A DNA stretch of 64,000 nucleotides, taken from Actinoplanes sp. L3-i22. GTDB taxonomy: Bacteria; Actinomycetota; Actinomycetes; Mycobacteriales; Micromonosporaceae. Shown here piece by piece: positions 19,195 through 27,952 of this stretch. The notes beneath the pieces are model-generated. The model was not told where the DNA came from, did not search any database, and was given only the letters and a program-made list of their open reading frames with translations. Both the position numbers and the translations under genes were made by a program. The stretch spans positions 442,501-506,500 of the forward strand of contig NZ_AP024745.1 of NCBI RefSeq assembly GCF_019704555.1, read 5' to 3'. Position 1 is the stretch's first letter. Every line of letters starts with the position of its first letter.

Positions 19195-20853
19195 TCAATG
19201 TGACTTGCCGCGTTTCGGCAACACGAGTTCCTCGTGGTCCAGTTCGCGGTTGAGCACCCGCAGGTTCTCGTCGTCCAGGCGGCCGGCGTCCCGCCAGCGC
19301 AGCAGCTCCTCGCGCTCGGCGTCGATCACCGCCTGCCGGACCATCAGCGCCGCCTCGTACTGCGGGGACGGCGGCACCTCGGTCGAGTCGACCTGTTCCA
19401 GCAGGTCGAGCCGGTGCCGGTAGCGGTCGAGGCGGACCTGGAGCTGCTTGCGCATGGTCTCCATGGCCTCGTCCTCGACGTGGTCGTGGTGCTCGCTCTG
19501 GATGTCGCCGATCCGGTTCAGCGCGGCCCGCACCGCGGCCGAGCGGGCCTCGTTGCGCAACCGGGCCTTGTCGGTCTGGTTGGCCCGCAGCCCGAGCCAC
19601 TTGACCAGCGGCGCGAACGTCAGGCCCTGGCCGATCAGGGTCACCAGCACCACCGCGAACGCGCAGAACGCCAGCAGGCCGCGGTTCGGGAAGTTGGAGT
19701 CCAGGCTGTAGACCGCGGCGAGCGTGATCACGCCGCGGGTGCCGGCCCAGCTCATCACGACCGATTCCCGGACGCCGAGCGACTTCTCCTTGCGCCGGCC
19801 CTTCGGCAGCTCCTCGACCTCGGCCTCGTCCTCGTCGTCCCCGCCGAGGCGGGTGTGCAGGGAACGGGGCAGCAGCTGGGTGAGCCCCAGCCAGAGCGGG
19901 CGGAGCAGCAGGACCACGCCGAGCGTGATGCTCACCGCGATCACGATCGTGCTGGTCTGGTACTCCTTCAGCTCCTCGAGCACGTTCTTCATCTGCACGC
20001 CGATCAGCAGGAAGACGGTGCCCTCCAGCAGGAAGTCGATCAGTCGCCAGACGGCCGCGGTCTGCAGGCGGCTGGCGCCGGTCGCGTACCGCGGGGTGTC
20101 GTGCCCGATGATCAGGCCGGCCACCACGACGGCCAGCACCCCGGAGAGGTGGAAGTGCTCGGCCAGCAGGTACGCGGCCATCGGGGTGACCAGGGAGATC
20201 GCGTTGGCGCTCAGCGGGTCGGCGCGCAGCCCCCGGAGGAGCCGGACGAAATACGCGACGGCGATGCCGACGACGACACCGCCGGCCGCCATGATCACGA
20301 ACTTTCCGGCGGTGTTGGCGAACGTGAACTCCTGCTTGCCGATCGCGACCTGCTGGGCGACCAGCAGGATGGTCAGCGCGGTCGCGTCGTTGAGCAGGCC
20401 CTCACCCTGGATCAGGGTGATCAGCCGCGGCGGCAGGCCGGCCTTGCGGCCGACGGCCAGCGCGGCGACCGGATCGGGCGGCGCCACCGCGGCGCCCATG
20501 GCGATCCCGGCGGCCAGCGTCACACCGGTCACCGCGAGCGAGAGCCCGAGGCCGACCAGGAACGCGGTGGCGATCACCAGGGCCACCGACAGGCTGATCA
20601 CGGTACGCAGGTTGCGCCGGATGTCGAGCAGTGACGAGTCCAGCGCCGCGTTGTAGAGCAGCGGCGGAAGGATGAACGTGAGAATCAGATCGGGTTCGAT
20701 CTCGAAGTTGTCGCCGGGCAGGAACGCGTAGACGATGCCGACGACGGTCAGCAGGACGGCGGCGGGCAGGCCGGTCTTCCCGGTGATCCAGTGGACCAGC
20801 ACGATGATCGCGATGGCCCCCAGACCGAAAAGAAGGGTCTCCTCGTGGCTCAT
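19195..20853 (-). CDS. Na+/H+ antiporter, CPA1 (NhaP) family
   Basis: 552 residues: a 12-segment membrane domain (about 1-400) with the CPA1 core motifs GAAVAPPDPVAAL (about residues 123-135) and EGLLNDATAL (about 152-161), whose Asp residues bind the ion. It ends in a soluble tail of about 150 residues, rich in charged residues and probably helical or regulatory. An acidic, lysine-rich loop (DDEDEAEVEELPKGRRKEK) interrupts the membrane domain near residue 345. It exchanges Na+ or K+ for protons. The gene is alone; upstream lie overlapping inverted repeats (20871-20920). Confidence 0.92.
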   Translation of the reverse strand: MSHEETLLFGLGAIAIIVLVHWITGKTGLPAAVLLTVVGIVYAFLPGDNFEIEPDLILTFILPPLLYNAALDSSLLDIRRNLRTVISLSVALVIATAFLVGLGLSLAVTGVTLAAGIAMGAAVAPPDPVAALAVGRKAGLPPRLITLIQGEGLLNDATALTILLVAQQVAIGKQEFTFANTAGKFVIMAAGGVVVGIAVAYFVRLLRGLRADPLSANAISLVTPMAAYLLAEHFHLSGVLAVVVAGLIIGHDTPRYATGASRLQTAAVWRLIDFLLEGTVFLLIGVQMKNVLEELKEYQTSTIVIAVSITLGVVLLLRPLWLGLTQLLPRSLHTRLGGDDEDEAEVEELPKGRRKEKSLGVRESVVMSWAGTRGVITLAAVYSLDSNFPNRGLLAFCAFAVVLVTLIGQGLTFAPLVKWLGLRANQTDKARLRNEARSAAVRAALNRIGDIQSEHHDHVEDEAMETMRKQLQVRLDRYRHRLDLLEQVDSTEVPPSPQYEAALMVRQAVIDAEREELLRWRDAGRLDDENLRVLNRELDHEELVLPKRGKSH

Positions 20854-20870
20854 CCGCCTATTCTTCGCTA

Positions 20871-20914
20871 CTCCCGATCACATCGTTGTGGCAGGTCGAT
20901 GACGTGATCGGGAG
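20871..20914. repeat. inverted repeat upstream of the antiporter
   Basis: CTCCCGATCAC (20871-20881) and GTGATCGGGAG (20904-20914) are perfect 11-base arms around a 22-base spacer. The right arm also overlaps a tighter hairpin CGTGATC-GGGA-GATCACG (20903-20920). It lies between the DUF4142 stop and the antiporter start, so it may terminate the former or be an operator for the latter. Confidence 0.55.
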
Positions 20915-20925
20915 ATCACGTCGAC

Positions 20926-21432
20926 TTATTGGCCGAAATGTCCCAGCACCGCCCGGTGTTTCCGGATCACCGTCAGGGTCCGCTGGGCGATCCGGCGCGC
21001 GGCGACCTCGTCGCCGTCGTTCAGCTCGGTGCGAACCACCCGGGCGGCCTGGTCGTGCAGCATCGCCTGGCTGGAGACGAAGAACTGGTCGAAGTCGGCG
21101 TCCGGCGCCGAGCGGTAGACCATGATGCTCTGCTGGACGGTGCTGTTCGGCTCCTGGTCCAGCTCGATGTCGAGCGAGCGGGCGGCGGCGCGGACGGCCA
21201 GGTCGAGCCGGACGCTGTCGGCGGCGAACCGGGCGCCGAGGCGGCGGATCGCCGGGTCGGTGGCCCTGCGGACGGTGATCCGGCCGAGCGCGATCTGGGC
21301 GAGGTTGCCCTGGTGGGCGGTGCGCAGGAAGGCGGCGTCCGGGTCGAGGCGGCGGGCGGCCGGGGCCGTGGTGGCGGGTGCGAGCAGGGCTGCGGTCACG
21401 GTTACGGCCGCGAGAAGATATCGGCTGAACAT
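20926..21432 (-). CDS. secreted DUF4142 protein
   Basis: 168 residues with a signal peptide (1-26, ending APA). The helical phrases FLRTAHQGNLAQIALGRI, RRLGARFAADSVRLD and SSQAMLHDQAARVVRTEL match DUF4142 proteins: ferritin-like helical bundles outside the membrane whose biochemical role is unknown. The ribosome-binding site GGGGGAG lies inside the right arm of a 15-base inverted repeat just upstream. It follows ahcY on the same strand and is probably co-transcribed with it or attenuated by that hairpin. Confidence 0.82.
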   Translation of the reverse strand: MFSRYLLAAVTVTAALLAPATTAPAARRLDPDAAFLRTAHQGNLAQIALGRITVRRATDPAIRRLGARFAADSVRLDLAVRAAARSLDIELDQEPNSTVQQSIMVYRSAPDADFDQFFVSSQAMLHDQAARVVRTELNDGDEVAARRIAQRTLTVIRKHRAVLGHFGQ

Positions 21433-21438
21433 ATGAAA

Positions 21439-21493
21439 CTCCCCCTATGTCGGAATCAGCAGATTAACCGCTTGAAAACCGACATAGGGGGAG
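21439..21493 (-). promoter_or_regulatory. 15-base inverted repeat that covers a ribosome-binding site
   Basis: CTCCCCCTATGTCGG (21439-21453) and CCGACATAGGGGGAG (21479-21493) are perfect arms with a 25-base spacer, between ahcY and the DUF4142 gene. On the transcribed (minus) strand the 3' arm contains GGGGGAG, which is the ribosome-binding site 6 bases before the DUF4142 start. The hairpin may act as terminator of ahcY, translation attenuator of the next gene, or both. Confidence 0.7.
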
Positions 21494-21510
21494 TATTTAC
21501 GTGTTATGCC

Positions 21511-22971
<1,461 letters not shown>

Positions 22972-22981
22972 GAAAAGAGGG

Positions 22982-23070
22982 CTCCTCCCTCTCAGGAGGC
23001 GCCCTTACGTCTATGGAACCGCACCGAGCGTGGCGGGCGTCATTGCCCGTTGCAGCGCCTCTCGGTTCGG
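22982..23070 (-). promoter_or_regulatory. SAH riboswitch of ahcY
   Basis: On the minus strand the leader reads CCGAGAGGCGCTGCAAC, a GGGC/GCCC hairpin (23036-23049), then GCTCGG closing P1 (23061-23065 with 23024-23028). GAGGCGC (23055-23061) pairs with GCGCCTC (22996-23002) as the pseudoknot. This is the SAH riboswitch layout and it lies before ahcY, the usual target. The pseudoknot strand runs into CTCCT, which can otherwise pair with the ribosome-binding site AGGAG (22982-22986), so ligand binding should free translation. Confidence 0.88.
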
Positions 23071-23100
23071 CGTCACCACTTTATCGTGTCCCAAGCTTGA

Positions 23101-23973
23101 TCACATGCGCCTGAGAGTTCCGTCAGTATCCGAGATGACGTAGGTCCCGTCGCCCAGCGGTTCCAGGTCGTCCTTGTCGACCGTGACGATCCCCAGGTCA
23201 CCGAGCACCTCGCCGGTCCGGGTGTCGACCCGGAAGTGCCGCCACGTGTGTTCCGGCTCCCCGACGACGATCACCACGATCACCGTCTCGTCGTCCAGGT
23301 AGCCGCCGCTCCAGTTGACGTAGGCCCGGTCGCCCAGCCCGAAGCCGGCCGCCGGGATCCGGTGCACGACCTCGCCGGTGGCCAGGTCGTGCAGGGCCAT
23401 GTCGGCGCGCCGCTCGTGGTCGACGGTGAGGAACTGCCGCCGGTCCGGGGAGGCGTCGATCACCACCCGGTCGTGGATCAGGTAGTCGTGCAGCTCACCG
23501 TCCGGCCCGGCGCGCAGGACCACGCCGCCGTCCTGGCCCTCGCCGATCGAGACGAGCACCTGGCCGTCCGGCAGCGGGATCAGCCCGGCGCCCTGCCCGG
23601 CCGACTCCACCGGGATCCGGGTGCGCACCGCGCCGGTCGCCGCGTCCAGCGCGATCAGCTCGTCGAGGTCGGCCCGGTCGGCCATCGCGTTCGCCACGTA
23701 CACCCAGACCAGGGTCTCGTCGGCGGAGAAGGCCGAGTTGTTCATGCCGATGCCGTCGTTCTCGCCCACCGGGCCGAGCTCGAAGCGCCACTGCTCGCGG
23801 CCCCCGGCGTCGGTCCGGAGCACCGCGTCGTCGGTCGAGTAGACCACCGAATCCCTGGTCGAGGGCACCACCCAGTCCCAGACGTCCGGCGGCAGGGGAA
23901 AGGTCCGGAGTGGCTCGACGGCCTCGTCGAACACCTGGATGCCGGTAGGGGTCCGGCGCGAGATCACGGGCAT
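23101..23973 (-). CDS. beta-propeller-like protein, function unknown
   Basis: 290 residues with no signal peptide. It has repeated blade-like phrases (VVPSTRDSVVYSTDDAVLR, LIPLPDGQVLVSIGEGQDGG, ASPDRRQFLTVDHERRADMALHDLATGEV, YVNWSGGYLDDETVIVV), as in WD40/PQQ-type propellers. It is probably cytoplasmic. I do not recognise a named family. It lies upstream of the ahcY riboswitch on the same strand with a gap of about 30 bases, and divergent from the LacI-type gene at 24014. Confidence 0.7.
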   Translation of the reverse strand: MPVISRRTPTGIQVFDEAVEPLRTFPLPPDVWDWVVPSTRDSVVYSTDDAVLRTDAGGREQWRFELGPVGENDGIGMNNSAFSADETLVWVYVANAMADRADLDELIALDAATGAVRTRIPVESAGQGAGLIPLPDGQVLVSIGEGQDGGVVLRAGPDGELHDYLIHDRVVIDASPDRRQFLTVDHERRADMALHDLATGEVVHRIPAAGFGLGDRAYVNWSGGYLDDETVIVVIVVGEPEHTWRHFRVDTRTGEVLGDLGIVTVDKDDLEPLGDGTYVISDTDGTLRRM

Positions 23974-24013
23974 CCCGGGAGCCTAGCGGCGGCGTGACCG
24001 GTCACGGGAAGGG

Positions 24014-24700
24014 ATGAGAAAACATCAAAGACCTTCCATGCAACCTCAAAAACCCATCATTCTGTACGGCGTGAAGCACCCCCACCGCATCCAGGAGATC
24101 GCCACGCGAGCCGGCCTGAGCCCGGCCACCGTCGACCGGGTGCTGCACGAACGCGGAGGCGTCCGGGAGAGCACCACCCACCGGGTCCACCGCGCGATCG
24201 CCGACCTGGACCACGACCACGCCCCGGCGGACGACCCGCCGCCACGCGACTTCGAGGCCGGCGCGACCGCGGCGTACCTGGTCGAGCAGTGGCTGCACGA
24301 CCGGGCCGGGGACGTGCTGGTGGTCGGCGGCCCGGAGACGGCGGAGCGGATCGCCGGGTTCCGCTCGGTGCTGGGCCCCGCTCGGCGGCTGCGGACCGTG
24401 ACCGATCCGGATCAGGTGCGCGCGATGCTGGCCGGCACCCACACGGTCCGGGCGGTCTACGCGCCCCGGGCCGGCGGCAGCGCCGAGGTGGTGGCCGCGT
24501 TCGAGGCCGAGGACCGCAACTACGACGTGTTCGTGGCGCACGGCCTGGACCGGGACAACCTGGCCCTGCTGCACGCGCACCGGATCAACGCGGTGCTGCA
24601 CCAGGATCGCCGCTCTGACCTGCGAACTTCCTGCCGGGCACACGGCGCGCCGTCGATCGCCACAAAAATAATCACGCCGTTCAACGCCCCGGTGTCCTGA
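24014..24700 (+). CDS. LacI-family regulator with a shortened sensor domain
   Basis: 228 residues instead of the usual 330-350. The HTH is complete (HRIQEIATRAGLSPATVDRVL, about residues 24-45, with the hinge-region helix after it). The C-terminal half of the sugar-binding fold is also present (ERIAGFRSVLG, VRAVYAPRAGGSAEVVAAFEA, FVAHGLDRDNLALL, VLHQDRRSD, ITPFN). The first part of the sensor domain, roughly 100 residues, is missing between DLDHDH and PPPRDFEAG. The frame is intact. It may be a working repressor that no longer senses its ligand normally, or a decaying gene. ATG 24038 is an alternative start. Confidence 0.75.
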   Translation: MRKHQRPSMQPQKPIILYGVKHPHRIQEIATRAGLSPATVDRVLHERGGVRESTTHRVHRAIADLDHDHAPADDPPPRDFEAGATAAYLVEQWLHDRAGDVLVVGGPETAERIAGFRSVLGPARRLRTVTDPDQVRAMLAGTHTVRAVYAPRAGGSAEVVAAFEAEDRNYDVFVAHGLDRDNLALLHAHRINAVLHQDRRSDLRTSCRAHGAPSIATKIITPFNAPVS

Positions 24701-24750
24701 AGCGGTGAGGTCGTTCGTCATGGGGGAAAGACCGCGATGAGGGAGAACCG

Positions 24751-25077
24751 ATGAAGTACATGATGTTCGTCTGCACCGACACCGCTCCGGAGACCGAGCT
24801 GGAGGCGCCCGACATCTTCAAGTGGGTGGCCGAGAACGACGAGAACGGGCGGCGGGTTGCCGGCAACCAGCTGGTCGGGCCGGAGGCGGCCACCACGGTC
24901 CGGGTCCGGGGCGGCGAGCTGCTGCTCTCCGACGGCCCGTTCGCCGAGACCAAAGAGGTGATCGTGGGCTTCGACATCCTGGAGTGCGCCGACCTGGACG
25001 AGGCGATCGAGGTGGCCCGCGCCCACCCGATGGCCTGGCACGGGCGGCTGGAGCTGCGGCCGTACCACGGTGAATGA
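24751..25077 (+). CDS. YCII-related DGPF-domain protein
   Basis: 108 residues with the family signature LLSDGPFAETKEVIVGFDILE and the ferredoxin-like fold of YCII proteins. GAGGGAG precedes the ATG. The gene overlaps the following ECF sigma factor by eight bases. DGPF genes are the known genomic partners of ECF42 sigma factors and are thought to belong to the same stress or antibiotic-linked regulon; no enzymatic reaction has been assigned. Confidence 0.92.
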   Translation: MKYMMFVCTDTAPETELEAPDIFKWVAENDENGRRVAGNQLVGPEAATTVRVRGGELLLSDGPFAETKEVIVGFDILECADLDEAIEVARAHPMAWHGRLELRPYHGE

Positions 25078-26266
25078 ACCGGTTTTCCAGGAGGCCTACG
25101 GCCGGATCGTCGCCACGCTGATCCGGCTCACCGGTGACTGGTCCCTCGCCGAGGACTGCGCGATGGACGCGGTCGAGGCGGCGCTGAAGCGGTGGCCGCA
25201 CGACGGCACACCGGCGAATCCGGGCGGCTGGCTGATGACGGTCGCCCGGAATCGGGCGATCGACCAGCTCCGCCGGGCCGCCACGGCCGATCGGAAGCTC
25301 CGGGACCTGGCGCTGCTGCAGGACCCGGAGCCGGCTCCGCAGGGCGACGACCGGCTGCGGCTGATCTTCACGTGCTGCCACCCGGCGCTGGGCATGGAGG
25401 CCCGGGTGGCGCTCACCCTCCGTACCGTCGCCGGGGTTTCCACCGCGGAGATCGCGCGCCTCTTCCTGGTCGGGGAGGCGGCCATGACGCGGCGGCTGAC
25501 CCGGGCGAAGAGCAAGATCGCGCAGGCCGGGATCCCGTACCGGGTGCCGTCCGGCGCGGCGCTCGCCGAGCGTCTGCCGGGCGTGCTCGCGGTGCTGTAC
25601 CTGCTGTTCACCCGAGGGTACGACGCCGACGACAAGCTGGCGCTGGAGGCGATCCGGCTGACCCGGCTGCTGGCCCGGCTGATGCCCGGGGAGCCCGAGG
25701 TCACCGCGCTGCTGGCGCTCTGCCTGCTGCAGCACTCGCGGCGGGCGACCCGGCAGGACCAGGCCGGCGACCTGGTGACGCTGGACCGCCAGGACCGCGC
25801 CCGGTGGGATCACGCCGCGATCGCCGAGGCGGTCGGGCTGCTCGGCGGCAGTCCGGTGACCGGGCCGTACGCGATCCAGGCGCACATCGCGGCCTGTCAC
25901 GCGACCGCCCCGGACTTCGCCGCGACCGACTGGGCCACCGTGGCGGGCTGGTACGACCAGCTCGCCCGGGTGCACCCGTCCCCGGTCGTCGAGGTGAACC
26001 GGGCGGTCGCGCACGGCTACGCCCACGGGCCGGCGGCGGGGCTCGCCCTGCTGGCCGGGGTGCGCGACGGGCTCGCCGGGTACGCGCCGGCGCTGGCCGC
26101 CGAGGCCGACCTCACCGAACGGGCCGGTGACCCGGCGGCCGCGGCCGAGCTGTTCCGGCGGGCCGCCGAGGTGGCCGGCTCCGAGGCGGAGCGGCGTGCG
26201 TTGCTGAAACGCACCGGAGCCACCGGTCAAGACACTCTCCGCGGTGCCGAAGAGGGCGGTACCTAA
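25070..26266 (+). CDS. ECF42-type RNA polymerase sigma factor
   Basis: 398 residues. Region 2 is at about 5-75 ([36 protein letters not shown]) and region 4 at about 105-160 ([32 protein letters not shown]). A long C-terminal helical extension (about 175-398, TPR-like, [22 protein letters not shown] and [13 protein letters not shown]) replaces an anti-sigma partner in this group. The GTG start overlaps the DGPF gene. No anti-sigma gene is nearby, as expected for ECF42, whose C-terminal domain is needed for activity. Confidence 0.93.
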   Translation: MNEPVFQEAYGRIVATLIRLTGDWSLAEDCAMDAVEAALKRWPHDGTPANPGGWLMTVARNRAIDQLRRAATADRKLRDLALLQDPEPAPQGDDRLRLIFTCCHPALGMEARVALTLRTVAGVSTAEIARLFLVGEAAMTRRLTRAKSKIAQAGIPYRVPSGAALAERLPGVLAVLYLLFTRGYDADDKLALEAIRLTRLLARLMPGEPEVTALLALCLLQHSRRATRQDQAGDLVTLDRQDRARWDHAAIAEAVGLLGGSPVTGPYAIQAHIAACHATAPDFAATDWATVAGWYDQLARVHPSPVVEVNRAVAHGYAHGPAAGLALLAGVRDGLAGYAPALAAEADLTERAGDPAAAAELFRRAAEVAGSEAERRALLKRTGATGQDTLRGAEEGGT

Positions 26267-26286
26267 GACTGAGGAGAGCGACTCAC

Positions 26287-27873
26287 ATGGCCGGAAATCG
26301 TGGGCTGGGGCAGTGGTGCCGGGACCGAAAGGTCTCCACCAAAGTGCTCGCGGTGGCCGGTGTGGCGATCGCCGGGACGGTGGTGACCGGGGCGCTGAGC
26401 GTGACCGGCATCAACGACCTGGAGAGCACCCGGAACGCCGAGATCGGGCGGATGGTCCCGTACGTCACGAACCTGAACTCCGTCGCGCTGGAGCTCAAGG
26501 GCGCGGCCAACGACGAGCGGGGCTTCCTGCTCAAGGGCGACGCCAAGTTCAGCACCGAGGCGCTCGCCCACCAGGCGAAGGTCAACTCCGCGCTGGACTC
26601 CGCCCGCACGCTCGGCACGGGCGACGACCTGCCGGTGCTCGCCGACATCCAGACGGCCAGCGACACCTGGTTCGAGGCGCTGAAGACGGAGTTCAGCCTC
26701 TACGCGTCCGAGCCGGCCAAGGCGACCACGCTCGCCCTGGGCAGCAACCGGGACCTGCGCAAGGTCTACGAGGCCCTGCTCACCGCCGAGATCGACGACG
26801 CCAACAAGGACATGCTGGCCGGCGAGGGCTTCGACGCCACCGCGAACCGCACCCGGATCGCGGTGATCGCCGCGCTCGGCCTCGCGCTGCTGCTGGGCGT
26901 CTCCGGCGCGCTGTTCGTGGCCCGGCTGATCATCGTGCCGTTGCGCAAGGTGAGCGGGGTGCTGGACCGGGTGGCCGAGGGCGACCTCTCCGGTGACCCG
27001 GACGTGCACCAGCGCGACGAGCTCGGGCACATGGCCGACTCGCTGCGCGCCGCGACCAGCTCGCTGCGGAAGACGGTCACCGACCTGACCGCGCACTCGG
27101 AGTCGCTGGCTCTGCAGGCCGGTGGGCTCGCCGACACCAGCCGGCAGTCCGCGGCCAGCGCCGAGCACGGCGCGCAGCAGGCCGCGACGGTGGCCGAGTC
27201 GGCGGCGACCATGTCGTTCAACATCCAGACCGTGGCGGCCGGCTCCGAGGAGATGGGCGCGTCGATCCGGGAGATCAGCCAGAGCGCCACCCAGGCCGTG
27301 CAGGTGGCGAACCGCGCGGTCGACGTCACCGCCGCCACCAGCGCGGTGATGGCCAAGCTGGGCGAGTCGTCCAGTGAGATCTCCGAGGTGGTCAAGACGA
27401 TCACGGCGATCGCCGAGCAGACGAACCTGCTGGCGCTGAACGCCACCATCGAGGCGGCCCGGGCCGGCGAGATGGGCAAGGGCTTCGCGGTGGTCGCCAG
27501 CGAGGTCAAGGAGCTGTCCCAGGAGACCGCGCGGGCCACCGACGACATCGGCCGCCGGGTCGCCGCGATCCAGTCGGACACCGCGGGCGCGGTCGCCGCG
27601 ATCGAGGAGATCAGCGAGATCATCGGGCGGATCAACGAGTTCCAGACCACCATCGCCTCGGCGGTGGAGGAGCAGACCGTGACCACCAACGAGATGAGCC
27701 GCAACGTCAGCGAGGCGGCCGAGGCCGGCGCCCGGGTGGCCGGGACGATCACCGGGGTGGCCGAGTCGGTGCAGCTGACCACGGTCGGCGTGGCCGAGGC
27801 CGACCGGGCCGCCAGCCAGCTGGCCGGGATGTCCACCGACCTGCGCGGGATCGTGGAGCGATTCACGTTGTAG
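26287..27873 (+). CDS. methyl-accepting chemotaxis protein
   Basis: 528 residues: membrane segment 1 (about 18-40), a four-helix-bundle sensor (about 41-193; [11 protein letters not shown] is typical of 4HB_MCP), membrane segment 2 (about 195-217), HAMP (about 218-270) and a signalling domain with the invariant hairpin tip [21 protein letters not shown] near residue 380. GAGGAG lies upstream of the ATG. No che genes are in the window, so it serves a remote array. Motile zoospores in Actinoplanes-type organisms would explain a chemoreceptor, but this is inference. Confidence 0.93.
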   Translation: MAGNRGLGQWCRDRKVSTKVLAVAGVAIAGTVVTGALSVTGINDLESTRNAEIGRMVPYVTNLNSVALELKGAANDERGFLLKGDAKFSTEALAHQAKVNSALDSARTLGTGDDLPVLADIQTASDTWFEALKTEFSLYASEPAKATTLALGSNRDLRKVYEALLTAEIDDANKDMLAGEGFDATANRTRIAVIAALGLALLLGVSGALFVARLIIVPLRKVSGVLDRVAEGDLSGDPDVHQRDELGHMADSLRAATSSLRKTVTDLTAHSESLALQAGGLADTSRQSAASAEHGAQQAATVAESAATMSFNIQTVAAGSEEMGASIREISQSATQAVQVANRAVDVTAATSAVMAKLGESSSEISEVVKTITAIAEQTNLLALNATIEAARAGEMGKGFAVVASEVKELSQETARATDDIGRRVAAIQSDTAGAVAAIEEISEIIGRINEFQTTIASAVEEQTVTTNEMSRNVSEAAEAGARVAGTITGVAESVQLTTVGVAEADRAASQLAGMSTDLRGIVERFTL

Positions 27874-27883
27874 GAAAGCAAAG

Positions 27884-27893
27884 TTTTGCAAAA
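27884..27893. promoter_or_regulatory. TTTTGCAAAA palindrome, possible LacI-type operator
   Basis: A perfect 10-base AT-rich palindrome with a central GC lies about 60 bases before the next gene, an exported glycoside hydrolase candidate. The form is common for LacI-type carbohydrate regulators. Site identity is not proven. Confidence 0.35.
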
Positions 27894-27952
27894 ACACGGC
27901 AAATGCTCGGCAAAACGAGACTGGCCCTTGTGGAGCAGATCACAGAACTTCT

